Shown here: piece after piece, positions 43,713 to 53,355 of the stretch
Layout of the letters: the number at the start of each line of letters is the position of its first letter
Numbering within the stretch: the first letter of the stretch is position 1
Assembly: GCF_000299415.1 (NCBI RefSeq)
Contig: NZ_AMPG01000001.1
Span: forward strand, 434,001 to 498,000
DNA length: 64,000 nucleotides
Source of the DNA: Candidatus Microthrix parvicella Bio17-1
GTDB taxonomy: Bacteria; Actinomycetota; Acidimicrobiia; Acidimicrobiales; Microtrichaceae
Reading direction: 5' to 3'
Program-made: the position numbers and the translations under genes
Notes under the pieces: model-generated
What the model saw: only the letters and a program-made list of their open reading frames with translations
Database searches by the model: none
Told to the model about the DNA's origin: nothing

Positions 43713-44459
43713 ATGGCACTTTCACGCGCCCAAGCCTTCGTCACCAAGTGGTGGCTCGCATTACGTCACAATCTCCCGTTTGCCTGGGTGTACGGCGTCA
43801 ACGTCATCTGGTGGCTCACCCTCGACCGGCGGCCCTTTGAAGACCCGGCGGAGTTCGCTGGGGTCGCCGAACTCGAAGAGGCCTGGCCCGAGATCCGCGA
43901 GGAGTTCGACCGCCTCCGGGCAGCGACACACACCCCGATGTTCGGCGCCATCGACCCGGGGCAGGCCAGGCTGGCCACCGACCGGTGGAGGGCGGTACTC
44001 CTTTGGTTCTGGGGTCAACCATCGCGCACAAACCTGGCCGAGTGTCCAAGAACAGCCGAGGTCCTCAGCCACATCGACGGTCTGCAAACAGCCCTTCATT
44101 CATCACTCGCACCCAAAGCGTCCCTACCGTGGCACATGGGCCCCTACGCAGGCGTGTTGCGGGTGCACCTCGGCATCGACGTACCCCCGGGCGGCCAGTG
44201 CGGCATCCAGGTTGGTCGGCAACGACGCTACTGGCGCAACGGCGGTCTTCTGGTGTTCGACGACACCTACCCCCACACCGCCTGGAATCACAGCGACGAG
44301 GAGCGGGTGGTGCTGTTCATCGACATCGTGCGGCCCATGCCACACCGCTGGCAGCGGCGGTTGAATGCGGCCGTTCTCAAACACCTCAGCCGCACGGAAC
44401 GGATACGCGGCGCCGCCCAGCGGGGCGACGACCTGATGAGAATCGAACCCGAAAACTAG
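43713..44459 (+). CDS. Aspartyl/asparaginyl beta-hydroxylase-like protein
   Basis: A 248-residue 2-oxoglutarate/Fe(II) dioxygenase-like protein. The characteristic jelly-roll blocks are WHMGPYAGVLRVHLGI (first metal His), WRNGGLLVFDDTYPHTAWN (second metal His) and VVLFIDIVRP. Relatives hydroxylate Asp/Asn residues or lipid A. The N-terminal stretch WLALRHNLPFAWVYGVNVIWWL is hydrophobic and could anchor it to the membrane. Its stop overlaps the convergent ftsX stop by 4 nt. Confidence 0.83.
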   Translation: MALSRAQAFVTKWWLALRHNLPFAWVYGVNVIWWLTLDRRPFEDPAEFAGVAELEEAWPEIREEFDRLRAATHTPMFGAIDPGQARLATDRWRAVLLWFWGQPSRTNLAECPRTAEVLSHIDGLQTALHSSLAPKASLPWHMGPYAGVLRVHLGIDVPPGGQCGIQVGRQRRYWRNGGLLVFDDTYPHTAWNHSDEERVVLFIDIVRPMPHRWQRRLNAAVLKHLSRTERIRGAAQRGDDLMRIEPEN

Positions 44460-45352
44460 GTCTTCAGGTACCAGGACACCGACAGGGTCGAGCCGATGGC
44501 GCCAACCACCAGCGCCACCACGATCAGCAGCCCCATCACCACGAGCACATTGAAATCGGTCCACCAGATGGCGCCGAAGAACGATTGCACGTCCTTGTTC
44601 ACGAAGTTGGTTCGCCATACCCAGGTGAGCCCCCACAGGCCCGCGGTGGCGGCTGCCCAGCCGATGATGGCGTGCACCACCCCCTCCAAAATAAAGGGTA
44701 TTCGGATGAACCAGTTGGTGGCCCCCACCAGGCGCTGCACTTCTATCTCTCGTCGGCGCGCAAATACCGCCGTTTGGATCATGAACACGATGAGCAGTGC
44801 GGTGGCCATGAGCAACACGACCGCCAACACGATGAAGAAGGTCGAGAGGTTCTTGAGGAACCGCTCCATCTGTTTCACCGCGTCGAGCGCGAACTCCACT
44901 TTGTACACGCCCGGCTCGTTCTGGAAGCTCTGCCCCAACTCCGACACCACGTTGGACTGGGGATTGGTGGGCGTCACGCGGAACGATTGCGGCAGGTCCT
45001 GCGGCTTGACCGAGGCCACGATATCGGGGTCGTCTCGGAACAGTTGCTGAAACTCCTTGAACGTCGCCCCAGTGTCTACGAACTTGATGTCGGAGACCTG
45101 CGGCGACGCTGCCAGCTTGCCTTTGACCTGATCGATCTTTTCCTGGTCGGCGCCGGGCTGCATGTAGACGATGAACTCCACACCGTCCTTCCACCGTTCA
45201 AACGCGTGGTCAACACCGGCCACAAACAACAGGGCGCCACCAAGAATGCCCAGCGACACACCGAAGGTGATGATGCTGGCAACGGTCAACAGCAGGTTGC
45301 GCAACAGGTTGTTGGATGTCTCTCGTACGACGTAGTCGAGTCGCATTGCCAT
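44456..45352 (-). CDS. ftsX: Cell division protein FtsX
   Basis: Membrane subunit of FtsEX, which relays ATP hydrolysis to peptidoglycan hydrolases at the septum. The 298-residue protein has four hydrophobic segments (TM1 about residues 22-45, TM2-4 in the C-terminal half) and a large extracytoplasmic loop with FDAVKQMERFL-type sequence (LDAVKQMERFLKNL). The 74-nt gap after ftsE is larger than usual. Confidence 0.92.
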   Translation of the reverse strand: MAMRLDYVVRETSNNLLRNLLLTVASIITFGVSLGILGGALLFVAGVDHAFERWKDGVEFIVYMQPGADQEKIDQVKGKLAASPQVSDIKFVDTGATFKEFQQLFRDDPDIVASVKPQDLPQSFRVTPTNPQSNVVSELGQSFQNEPGVYKVEFALDAVKQMERFLKNLSTFFIVLAVVLLMATALLIVFMIQTAVFARRREIEVQRLVGATNWFIRIPFILEGVVHAIIGWAAATAGLWGLTWVWRTNFVNKDVQSFFGAIWWTDFNVLVVMGLLIVVALVVGAIGSTLSVSWYLKT

Positions 45353-45426
45353 GGTTCAGCCTCGGTTCTCGGTCATGCGTTCACACTCGTTCCCTCGTGG
45401 GTGGCGGTGCATTGCAGCGAGCCGCC

Positions 45427-46104
45427 TCACTCGTACACGCCGCGGGCCTGGTCCCGCACGATGCGGCCACGGTCCAGCTCGATCACCCGACGTCGCATGG
45501 TGTCGACGATGCCTCGGTCGTGTGTGGCCATCACCACGGTGGTGCCGGTGCGGTTGATTCGATCCAGCAGCTTCATGATGCCCACCGAGGTCGCGGGGTC
45601 GAGGTTGCCGGTGGGTTCGTCGGCCAACAGGATGAGCGGACGGTTGACGAACGCCCGAGCGATCGAGACCCGCTGTTGTTCGCCGCCCGAGAGCTCGTGG
45701 GGATAGTTCTCGGATTTTTTGGAGAGTCCCACCAGGTCGAGGATGGCCGGCACCTGGGTGCGCACCACGTGACGCGGCCGCCCGATCGCCTCCAGCGCAA
45801 AGGCCACGTTCTCGGAGACCGTCTTGTTCGGCAGCAGCTTGAAGTCCTGGAACACCGCCCCGATATTGCGTCGCAGATACGGCACCTTGTAGCCGGGAAG
45901 CTCTCCGATGTCCTTTCCCGCCACAAAGATTCGACCCTCTTCGGGCTTCTCGGACTTGTTCACCAAACGCATGAACGTGGACTTACCAGACCCGGACGGG
46001 CCCACGAGGAAGACGAACTCTCCCTTGGCGATGTCCACGTTGGCATCGCGCAACGCCACCGAATCAGACCTGTAGGCCTTGGTGACGCTTTCAAACTTGA
46101 TCAC
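45427..46104 (-). CDS. ftsE: Cell division ATP-binding protein FtsE
   Basis: ABC ATPase partner of FtsX, 225 residues. Walker [11 protein letters not shown]-loop [10 protein letters not shown], signature [15 protein letters not shown], Walker [12 protein letters not shown] and the H-loop VMATHDRGI are all present. ATG 46104. Part of prfB-ftsE-ftsX on the minus strand. Confidence 0.95.
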   Translation of the reverse strand: MIKFESVTKAYRSDSVALRDANVDIAKGEFVFLVGPSGSGKSTFMRLVNKSEKPEEGRIFVAGKDIGELPGYKVPYLRRNIGAVFQDFKLLPNKTVSENVAFALEAIGRPRHVVRTQVPAILDLVGLSKKSENYPHELSGGEQQRVSIARAFVNRPLILLADEPTGNLDPATSVGIMKLLDRINRTGTTVVMATHDRGIVDTMRRRVIELDRGRIVRDQARGVYE

Positions 46105-46222
46105 GTGGTCGCCTCTCGAACTGGGGATTCACAAACGCAAGCCCGGCCTGGGCATCACTGTGACGGACTCGACCCAAAGATGTTACAAAGCCGCAACACC
46201 GGCGCGGTGCCACCCGGTGAAA

Positions 46223-47329
46223 CTACCCGCCAACGGTGCGATTCCAGCGCAGCCACGCCTCCATCAGGGGGTCCAGCTCACCATCCAAGACCGCTTCGGG
46301 CTGGCTGAGCTCCAGGCCGGAGCGAAGATCCTTCACCTGCTGATAGGGCTGCAGCACGTAGTTGCGGTCCTGGCTGCCAAAGTCCACGGCGGCGCCCCCA
46401 CCGGAGAGGTCGTTGATCTGATCCATCCGCTTGCGACGCTCCAGCTCCAGCAACTTGGCCTTGAGGATCTGCATTGCCTTGTCCTTGTTCTGGAACTGCG
46501 ATCGCTCGTTCTGCACCGCTACCACCGTGCCGCTCGGAAGGTGTGTGATGCGTACCGCCGAGTCGGTGGTGTTCACGTGCTGGCCGCCCGCCCCCGATGA
46601 TCGGTACACATCGATTCGCAGATCCTTGTCCTCGATCTCCACGTCCTTACCCACATCATCGATGAACGGGGTGACCCGCACCGAGGCGAAGCTGGTCTGG
46701 CGTCGGGCGTTGTTGTCGAAGGGCGAGATGCGCACCAGGCGGTGCACACCGTGCTCGGATCGGAACCAGCCGTATGCGTTTCGGCCTTTCAGGAGGAAGG
46801 TGGCCGAGGACAGCCCGGCCTCGGTGCCCTCCGACACCTCTTGCAACTCGAGCGAGAATCCGTGGCGCTCAGCCCAGCGCTGATACATACGCAGCAGCAT
46901 CTCGGTCCAGTCCTGCGCATCAACGCCCCCGGCACCCGAATTTAACTCGATGATGGCGTCACCCGAGTCGTATTCACCGGTGAACAGCGCGCGAAGCTCC
47001 AGCTTGGCAAAGTCGTCGCTCAGCGTGTCGACGCCCGCCTGAAGCTCGCCTTCCAGCGACTCGTCGCCTTCCTCCCGCGCCAGTTCATGCAGCGTGATCA
47101 GGTCGTCGAGTGTGCTGTCCAAGCGGTCGAACAGCTTCAGGTCGTCGCTTGCCTCGGCGAACTCCCGTTGGATGCTCTGGGCCGTCTCGGCGTCATCCCA
47201 CAGGTCGGGCCGTGCGAGCTCCACCTCCAACTGCGGCATGCGTCGACGTAGTTCTTCGACGCGCAGATACTCGGCCGCCTCATCTCGCTCAGCGGCCAGT
47301 CTCCGAAGCGCGTCGGTGAGATCCTGCAC
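46223..47329 (-). CDS. prfB: Peptide chain release factor 2
   Basis: Recognises UGA/UAA and releases the peptide. The 368-residue protein has the GGQ motif (SSGAGGQHVNTTDSAVR) and the SPF recognition loop (VRISPFDNNARRQTSF) that marks RF2. GGAGGG lies 9 nt before GTG 47329. The frame is continuous from the start, so the programmed frameshift known from E. coli prfB is absent here. Confidence 0.96.
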   Translation of the reverse strand: MQDLTDALRRLAAERDEAAEYLRVEELRRRMPQLEVELARPDLWDDAETAQSIQREFAEASDDLKLFDRLDSTLDDLITLHELAREEGDESLEGELQAGVDTLSDDFAKLELRALFTGEYDSGDAIIELNSGAGGVDAQDWTEMLLRMYQRWAERHGFSLELQEVSEGTEAGLSSATFLLKGRNAYGWFRSEHGVHRLVRISPFDNNARRQTSFASVRVTPFIDDVGKDVEIEDKDLRIDVYRSSGAGGQHVNTTDSAVRITHLPSGTVVAVQNERSQFQNKDKAMQILKAKLLELERRKRMDQINDLSGGGAAVDFGSQDRNYVLQPYQQVKDLRSGLELSQPEAVLDGELDPLMEAWLRWNRTVGG

Positions 47330-47389
47330 GGGGGCTCTACCCTCCCGCCACGATGTGCTGATCGATTGAACTGAGGTGGAACCCGGGCA

Positions 47390-50131
47390 TCAGCCGGCGC
47401 CTGCGGGCGACCCGTGACACTTCTTGAACTTCTTGCCGCTGCCGCACGGGCAAGGACCGTTGCGAGGTGTCTTGTCCCACTCACTCTTCACCACGGGCTG
47501 AGCCTGCTCCGGCTCTGCCTGCGCAGCACCTTCGCCCTGTTCCTGAGCAGTGTTGGCGCCTTCGCCGCTTGCCATCGTGGCCACCTTGGGGGTGCCGGAG
47601 GTGTCGCTTGGGTCGCTTGGTCCCTGCGTCTGGATGTTGCCGACCTGTGCCTCTGTGGGCTCTTCACGCACCACGTTGACGTGCATCAGGTACTTGACGA
47701 ACTCTTGAGCAATCGTGTGGATCAGCTGCTCGAACATCCCGTAGCCCTCACGCTGCCACTCGGTGAGCGGGTCGCGCTGGCCCATGGCGCGCAGGCCGAT
47801 GCCGTCCTCCAAGTGATCCATTTCGCGCAGGTGGTCACGCCAGCGGGCGTCGATGATGCGCAGCATCACCTGACGCTCAATATCGCGCATCGTGTCTTCG
47901 CCGAGGCTCTCCTCGCGGGCGTGGTACTGCCCGTTGGCCTCACCCATCAACAGGTCGTACACCTCATCGGTGGAAACGGCCGCCGCGAGTGCATCCTCGG
48001 TCAGCTCTGTGGGCCAGAACGTGCCGATCTCAGCCAACAGACCCTTCAGGTCCCACTCCTCGGAGAACTCCGACACGCAATACGTGCGGATCGAGGTGTC
48101 GACGGCGTCGGCCAGTGCCTCAAGCGCCTCGTCGCGGAGATCCAGGCCATCGAGCACCTGGTCACGGCGGCGGTAGATCACCTTCCGCTGTTCGTTCATC
48201 ACCTCGTCGTACTTCAGCACGTTCTTGCGGATCTCACCGTTGCGGGTCTCCACGGTGTTCTGGGCCCGCTCGATTGCCTTCGAGACCATTTTGGCCTCGA
48301 TCGGGACGTCCTCGGGCCAGTCCTTACCCATCACGAACTGGATGGCGCCGGTGGCGAAGATGCGCATCAGCTCGTCCTCGAGCGACAGGTAGAAGCGGCT
48401 CTCCCCCGGGTCACCCTGACGGCCGGAACGGCCGCGCAGCTGGTTGTCGATGCGGCGGCTTTCGTGTCGCTCGGTGCCCAGCACATACAGGCCACCCAGC
48501 TCACGCACCTTGTCGCCCTCGGCCTTGACCTCGGCGGCCCAATGGTCGACACGCTCCTGCAGGAAGGCCTGGCCCTCCTCCGAGTCAGGATCGAGTTCCT
48601 TCCCTGCCAGATCACGCTCGGCCAGGCCCTCGGGGTTACCACCGAGGATGATGTCCACGCCTCGACCGGCCATGTTGGTGGCCACGGTCACCCCGCCGAG
48701 CCGGCCGGCCTGTGCCACCACCTCGGCCTCACGGGTGTGCTGCTTGGCGTTGAGCACCTCGTGAGCGATGCCCCGCTTTTCAAGTTCTCGTGAAAGCACC
48801 TCCGACTTCTCCACCGAGACGGTGCCCACCAACACCGGCTGCCCGGTGGCGATGCGCTCCTCGATGTCGTCGGCCACCGCCGAAAACTTGCCGGCCTCAC
48901 CCTTGAAGATCAGGTCGCCCTCATCTGCTCGGGCGAGCGGCTTGTGGGTCGGAATCGGAACCACCTGCAGCCCATAGGTACCCATGAACTCGGCAGCCTC
49001 GGTGACCGCAGTACCGGTCATGCCGCCCAGCTTTTCGTACATGCGGAAGTAGTTCTGCAGGGTGACGGTGGCCAAGGTCTGGTTTTCCTCCTTGATGCGC
49101 ACCCCCTCCTTGGCTTCGACCGCCTGGTGGAGGCCCTCAGACCAGCGACGGCCCTCCAGCACACGGCCGGTGAACTCGTCGACGATCTTCACCTGGCCCT
49201 GCGACACCAGGTAGTCCTTATCGCGGTGGTACAGCTCCTTGGCCTTCAGCGCCACGGTCAATTGGTGCACAAAGTTGGCGGTGGGGTCGTCGTACAGGTT
49301 CTCGACGCCCAGCGCCTTCTCCACCTTTTCGATGCCGGGTTCGAGGGGCGACACCTGCCGCTTCTCTTCGTCCACCTCGTAGTCCTCGTCGCGCTTCAGC
49401 GCGCGCACCACCGCTGCGAAGCGGTAGTACAGCTTGGCCGCGTCGGTGACCTGCCCGGAGATGATCAGCGGCGTCCTGGCCTCGTCGATGAGGATCGAGT
49501 CCACCTCATCCACGATGCAGTAGTTGAACCCCCGCTGCACCTGCTCGCCACGGGACAGCGCCATGTTGTCGCGCAGATAGTCGAAACCAAACTCGTTGTT
49601 GGTGCCATAGGTGATGTCGCAGGCATACTGTGCCCGCTTGTGCACCGGGTCGTTCTGATTCGGCAACACCATGCCAATGTCGAGGCCGAGAAAGCCGTGG
49701 ACCTGGCCCATCCACTCGGCATCGCGTTTGGCGAGGTACTCGTTGACCGTCACCACGTGGACGCCCTTGCCGGTCAGTCCGTTGAGGTACACCGGCAGGG
49801 TGGAGACCAGGGTCTTGCCCTCACCGGTCTTCATCTCTGCGATCCAACCGAAGTGCAGGGCTGCGCCACCCATCAACTGCACGTCGTAGTGCCGTTGGCC
49901 GATCACCCGGCGTGCGGTCTCCCGCACGACGGCGAACGACTCGATCACCAGGTTGTCGAGCTGCTCCCCGTTGTTGAGGCGGTTGCGGAAGTCGGCGGTG
50001 GTGGCAGCGAGTTCGTCGTCGGACAACGCCTCCATCTCCGGCTCGAGTGCGCCGATATCAGGGACGAGGTCGGACAGGGCGCGCAGCTTGCGGCCTTCAC
50101 CGGCGTGGAGGATTTTGTCAAGGATTCCCAT
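47390..50131 (-). CDS. secA: Protein translocase subunit SecA
   Basis: ATP motor of Sec protein export. The 913-residue protein has the Walker A block AEMKTGEGKTLVSTL, DEVDSILIDEARTPLIISG, NMAGRGVDIILGGN, GRSGRQGDPG and a C-terminal zinc motif NGPCPCGSGKKFKKCHG. ATG 50131 is chosen because it starts the family N terminus (MGILDKIL); a TAGACT box lies 10 nt upstream. The longer frame is not supported. Follows comF by 13 nt. Confidence 0.96.
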   Translation of the reverse strand: MGILDKILHAGEGRKLRALSDLVPDIGALEPEMEALSDDELAATTADFRNRLNNGEQLDNLVIESFAVVRETARRVIGQRHYDVQLMGGAALHFGWIAEMKTGEGKTLVSTLPVYLNGLTGKGVHVVTVNEYLAKRDAEWMGQVHGFLGLDIGMVLPNQNDPVHKRAQYACDITYGTNNEFGFDYLRDNMALSRGEQVQRGFNYCIVDEVDSILIDEARTPLIISGQVTDAAKLYYRFAAVVRALKRDEDYEVDEEKRQVSPLEPGIEKVEKALGVENLYDDPTANFVHQLTVALKAKELYHRDKDYLVSQGQVKIVDEFTGRVLEGRRWSEGLHQAVEAKEGVRIKEENQTLATVTLQNYFRMYEKLGGMTGTAVTEAAEFMGTYGLQVVPIPTHKPLARADEGDLIFKGEAGKFSAVADDIEERIATGQPVLVGTVSVEKSEVLSRELEKRGIAHEVLNAKQHTREAEVVAQAGRLGGVTVATNMAGRGVDIILGGNPEGLAERDLAGKELDPDSEEGQAFLQERVDHWAAEVKAEGDKVRELGGLYVLGTERHESRRIDNQLRGRSGRQGDPGESRFYLSLEDELMRIFATGAIQFVMGKDWPEDVPIEAKMVSKAIERAQNTVETRNGEIRKNVLKYDEVMNEQRKVIYRRRDQVLDGLDLRDEALEALADAVDTSIRTYCVSEFSEEWDLKGLLAEIGTFWPTELTEDALAAAVSTDEVYDLLMGEANGQYHAREESLGEDTMRDIERQVMLRIIDARWRDHLREMDHLEDGIGLRAMGQRDPLTEWQREGYGMFEQLIHTIAQEFVKYLMHVNVVREEPTEAQVGNIQTQGPSDPSDTSGTPKVATMASGEGANTAQEQGEGAAQAEPEQAQPVVKSEWDKTPRNGPCPCGSGKKFKKCHGSPAGAG

Positions 50132-50144
50132 AGCGTCGAGAAGT

Positions 50145-50849
50145 CTACCGATGCGGTGACCCAGGTCTCCTCGCTCGGTCCCCATCATCGGCATCATCAA
50201 CCCTCGAGACCGTGGCGCCAACAGGGGTGGCAGCAACGCACAGGGCATAGACCTCACCGGCACCGGCGGAACGCAGCGCCATGGCCGCCCGCTCCAGGCT
50301 GGTACCCGTGGTGGTGACATCATCGATCACGACCACACGGTGAGGCACCGCCATGGTGGGCCGCAGAACCGGTCCAACCAGGCGTTCAACCCGGGTTCGA
50401 CCCGTTTGTCCCGGGGTTTGGCCAGATTCTCCGAGGTCCGACGGCTCACGCCTCAACAGCGCCCGAGATGGGATTCGTTGTCCCAGTCGGTCGGATGCTG
50501 CCCGCGCGGTGGCCGTTGCCAGCAGCTCGCCTTGATCAAATCCTCGGCGAGCTCGATTGGCGGGCGCCGCCGGGACCCAACAGATGGTTGCCTGCTCCAG
50601 CCACGGGCCGCCCATCACCGCCAATGCCGCGCCGATGGCACCAACCGCATCGCGGTGGTGCCGAAACTTCAGCGACGTCACCAAACCGGTGGCGATGCCC
50701 TCGTACCGGCACAGCGCCGCAGCGCCGTCCAAGCCGTTGGGAAGCGGCTCCAACCCGCCGGCCGCCAGCGGCCTCAGCGCATCAACACAGGCCGCGCACG
50801 GGCTGGGCCCGTTCCGATGACACAACACGCACGTCGACCACAGCCACAC
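50145..50849 (-). CDS. ComF-family phosphoribosyltransferase
   Basis: A 234-residue protein with an N-terminal zinc-ribbon-like CVLCHRNGPSPCAAC and a C-terminal PRTase domain whose PRPP-binding loop is VVVIDDVTTTGTSL. In competent bacteria ComF aids DNA uptake or primosome work; in this context its role is open. GTG 50849, no clear ribosome site. It sits between rpmA and secA, where obg is often found. Confidence 0.85.
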   Translation of the reverse strand: MWLWSTCVLCHRNGPSPCAACVDALRPLAAGGLEPLPNGLDGAAALCRYEGIATGLVTSLKFRHHRDAVGAIGAALAVMGGPWLEQATICWVPAAPANRARRGFDQGELLATATARAASDRLGQRIPSRALLRREPSDLGESGQTPGQTGRTRVERLVGPVLRPTMAVPHRVVVIDDVTTTGTSLERAAMALRSAGAGEVYALCVAATPVGATVSRVDDADDGDRARRPGSPHR

Positions 50850-50913
50850 GCTGCACTCTGACGCACCGCGGCGCGGCAGTCAGCGGGTCGAGCGACCCGG
50901 ACCGCCCGGGTGG

Positions 50914-51168
50914 CTACTCAGCGGTGAGAACGTCGACCAGCTTGCGGTTGCGGCGCTGGTCGAAGCGCACGGTGCCGTCGGAAAGAGCGAACAAGGTGTC
51001 GTCCTTACCACGACCCACGTTCTCTCCCGCATGGATGCGGGTGCCACGCTGGCGCACGATGATCGACCCTGCGGTCACCTCGGTACCTGCATACACCTTG
51101 ACGCCGAGGCGCTGACTATTGGAATCGCGGCCGTTCTTGGTTGAACCGCCGCCCTTGGTCTTTGACAT
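50914..51168 (-). CDS. rpmA: 50S ribosomal protein L27
   Basis: An 84-residue r-protein with the family pattern [20 protein letters not shown] and [15 protein letters not shown]. Starts 15 nt after rplU, forming the usual rplU-rpmA pair. The N terminus begins directly with [13 protein letters not shown], so no cleavable extension is present. Confidence 0.97.
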   Translation of the reverse strand: MSKTKGGGSTKNGRDSNSQRLGVKVYAGTEVTAGSIIVRQRGTRIHAGENVGRGKDDTLFALSDGTVRFDQRRNRKLVDVLTAE

Positions 51169-51183
51169 CTGTGAACTCCGTGC

Positions 51184-51489
51184 TCAGCGGCTGATGCCGA
51201 CGATTTCGATGGTGGAGAAGCTCTGCCGGTGGCCATAGCGACGCCGGTTGTTGCTCTTGTTCTTATACGTGAAGCCGTCGATCTTCTTGCCACGACCTTC
51301 GCCGACGATGCGTGCCGACACGCTGACGCCGTCCAGTTGGTCGGGGGTGGCCAGCACGGTCTCGCCGTCCACCAGCATGACCGGGGTCAGGGAGACGTCG
51401 TCCCCATCCTCGTTGAGCCGTTCGACGTCGAGCCGTTGGCCCTCTTGAACGCGGTACTGCTTACCGCCGGTCTTGATGACTGCATACAT
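51184..51489 (-). CDS. rplU: 50S ribosomal protein L21
   Basis: A 101-residue r-protein with MYAVIKTGGKQYRVQEG at the N terminus and GFTYKNKSNNRRRYGHRQ near the C terminus. A TATCAT box 9 nt before ATG 51489 (with GTGACG as -35, 17-nt spacer) indicates its own promoter inside the minus-strand gene series. Confidence 0.97.
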   Translation of the reverse strand: MYAVIKTGGKQYRVQEGQRLDVERLNEDGDDVSLTPVMLVDGETVLATPDQLDGVSVSARIVGEGRGKKIDGFTYKNKSNNRRRYGHRQSFSTIEIVGISR

Positions 51490-51498
51490 AGCTTGCCG

Positions 51499-51521
51499 AT
51501 GATAGTGGCCCCGCCCCGATT
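51499..51521 (-). promoter_or_regulatory. rplU promoter (leaderless)
   Basis: Minus-strand TATCAT at 51504-51499, 9 nt before the rplU ATG, with a GTGACG -35-like box 17 nt further upstream. Confidence 0.45.
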
Positions 51522-51564
51522 CGTCACGTCGACGGGGCCGGAGAGCACCCGGCGATCGAAACGA

Positions 51565-53343
51565 TCAGCCAAGCAGATGCTCCGGCAGGGTCATGCCGCG
51601 ACCCTCACAGCTTTCACAACGATCGGCGAAGCTCTCCAGCAGCCCCTCCCCGATGCGCTTGCGGGTCATCTCCACCAGGCCCAGGTCGGAGATGGGCGCC
51701 ACGTGGGTGCGGGTTTTGTCGCGGGCCAGGGCGGCCTTGAAAGTCTTCAGCACCTCGTCGCGATGCTTTTTCACGTCCATGTCGACGAAATCGATCACGA
51801 TGATGCCGCCGATGTCGCGCAACCGCAACTGGCGGGCCACCTCCACCGCTGCTTCCAGGTTGTTGCGGAACACCGTCTCCTCCAGGGACGACTTCCCGAC
51901 GTTGCGGCCGGTGTTCACATCGATCACGGTCAGGGCCTCGGTGCCCTCGATGATGAGGGAACCGCCGGAGGGCAGCCACACCTTGCGATCGAGCGCCTTG
52001 TGCAGTTGCTCGTAGACGTGGTGGCGCTCGAACAGCGACAGCCCCTCTGCGGCAGGGTCGTAGTACTGGATACGGTCTGCGAGCGCGGGCGACACCGACG
52101 CCACGTACTCCGACAACTCGTCGAACAGTGACCGATCGTCAATCACCACCGAACGGTAGTCGGCGTTGAACTCCTCGCGGACAATGCGGGTGGCCACATC
52201 CGGCTCCCGGTAGAGCAATGCCGGCCGTGTTTGCTTGGCCGCCAGCGCCTCGATCTGGTCCCACTGGCGCAGCAGGCGCGCCACGTCCCGCTGGATCTCC
52301 TCGGCGGTGATGTTCTGAGCGGCGGTTCGGACGATCACGCCGTGCTGGGAGGGTTTGGCCTTGTCGAGGATCTTGCGCAACCGCTTGCGTTCGTCGTCGG
52401 GAAGTCGCTTGGAGATGCCATAGGTGCTGGAGTTGGGCACCAGCACCACGAACCGGCCGGGCAGTGACACCTCCTGGGTGAGCCGAGCCCCCTTGTGGGC
52501 AATGGGGTTCTTCGTGACCTGACACAGGATCAGCTGCCGGGCCTTCAGAATCTCCTCGATTCTGGCCGACTTCTTGGACTTGCCTTCGGGCACGATGACA
52601 TCGCTGCGATACACGACCGCGTTCTTTGGCGTCGCGATGTCAACGAATGCCGCCTCCATGCCCGGCAGCACGTTCTCCACACGACCGATGTACACGTTGC
52701 CGTGGATCTGGGTGTCGTCATCGGCTTGACGTGACACGTAGTGCTCGATGAGCTGGCGCCCCTCCATGACGGCCACGTGGGTGGCCTCCGGAGTGACGTG
52801 GATATTCATCTGATACCGACCGACCGCCTGACCATTTCGATGCCGGCCGCGACGTTGCTCCATCGTGGCCTCATCGAGCTCGATGGGCCCGGCGTCGTCG
52901 GTGAGCACCGCCTCAACCGGGTTGATGGGCGAGCCGCCTCCGCCGCCCTTGCCCTTGCCGCCACGTCGGCGCCGCCGCTTCTTGGGCTGGCCACCGGGCG
53001 ATCCGCCCTGGGTCCGGCCTGCCGACGACTGGTCACCACCACCACCGCCCTTGGTCGGAGCCGAGTTCGAGGCCCCACCGTCGGAACCCGGTCCACCGGA
53101 AGAGGCGTTGGTCGAGTCGCCGCCTCCGTCTGCGGGCTGCGACGAGGCAGCGCCGCCGCCGGAGCCTCGCGACCTCCGGCGAGACTTGCCGGACGAGCCG
53201 GCGCCTCCCGACGTGCTTCCACCTCCGCCGGAGGACGATTCGGTGTTGGTACTGCTGCGTTCAGCCACCACCTTCGCCGGTATCGAGTCTCCGATCTGCG
53301 GCTTGCGGGGAACGGGGGATGAAGTTGGGCCTGTGTCGGCCAT
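51565..53343 (-). CDS. rng: Ribonuclease E/G
   Basis: Endoribonuclease acting in rRNA and mRNA processing. The 592-residue protein has a 140-residue Gly/Ser-rich N-terminal extension with a basic KKRRRRRGGKGKGG stretch, an S1 domain (IHGNVYIGRVENVLPGMEA), the catalytic core with Asp residues in ALTVIDVNTG and GIIVIDFVDMD, and the zinc link CESCEGRG. AGAGGA precedes ATG 53343. The N-terminal extension is of the actinobacterial kind, probably disordered and RNA-binding. Confidence 0.92.
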   Translation of the reverse strand: MADTGPTSSPVPRKPQIGDSIPAKVVAERSSTNTESSSGGGGSTSGGAGSSGKSRRRSRGSGGGAASSQPADGGGDSTNASSGGPGSDGGASNSAPTKGGGGGDQSSAGRTQGGSPGGQPKKRRRRRGGKGKGGGGGSPINPVEAVLTDDAGPIELDEATMEQRRGRHRNGQAVGRYQMNIHVTPEATHVAVMEGRQLIEHYVSRQADDDTQIHGNVYIGRVENVLPGMEAAFVDIATPKNAVVYRSDVIVPEGKSKKSARIEEILKARQLILCQVTKNPIAHKGARLTQEVSLPGRFVVLVPNSSTYGISKRLPDDERKRLRKILDKAKPSQHGVIVRTAAQNITAEEIQRDVARLLRQWDQIEALAAKQTRPALLYREPDVATRIVREEFNADYRSVVIDDRSLFDELSEYVASVSPALADRIQYYDPAAEGLSLFERHHVYEQLHKALDRKVWLPSGGSLIIEGTEALTVIDVNTGRNVGKSSLEETVFRNNLEAAVEVARQLRLRDIGGIIVIDFVDMDVKKHRDEVLKTFKAALARDKTRTHVAPISDLGLVEMTRKRIGEGLLESFADRCESCEGRGMTLPEHLLG

Positions 53344-53355
53344 CGGTTGGTCCTC

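Noticed and set aside
47200-47400. A programmed frameshift in prfB
   Set aside because: The frame is continuous from GTG 47329 and no TGA interrupts it.
48944-50317. A 457-codon plus-strand frame antisense to secA
   Set aside because: High GC makes long antisense frames; it has no family similarity and secA is certain on the other strand.
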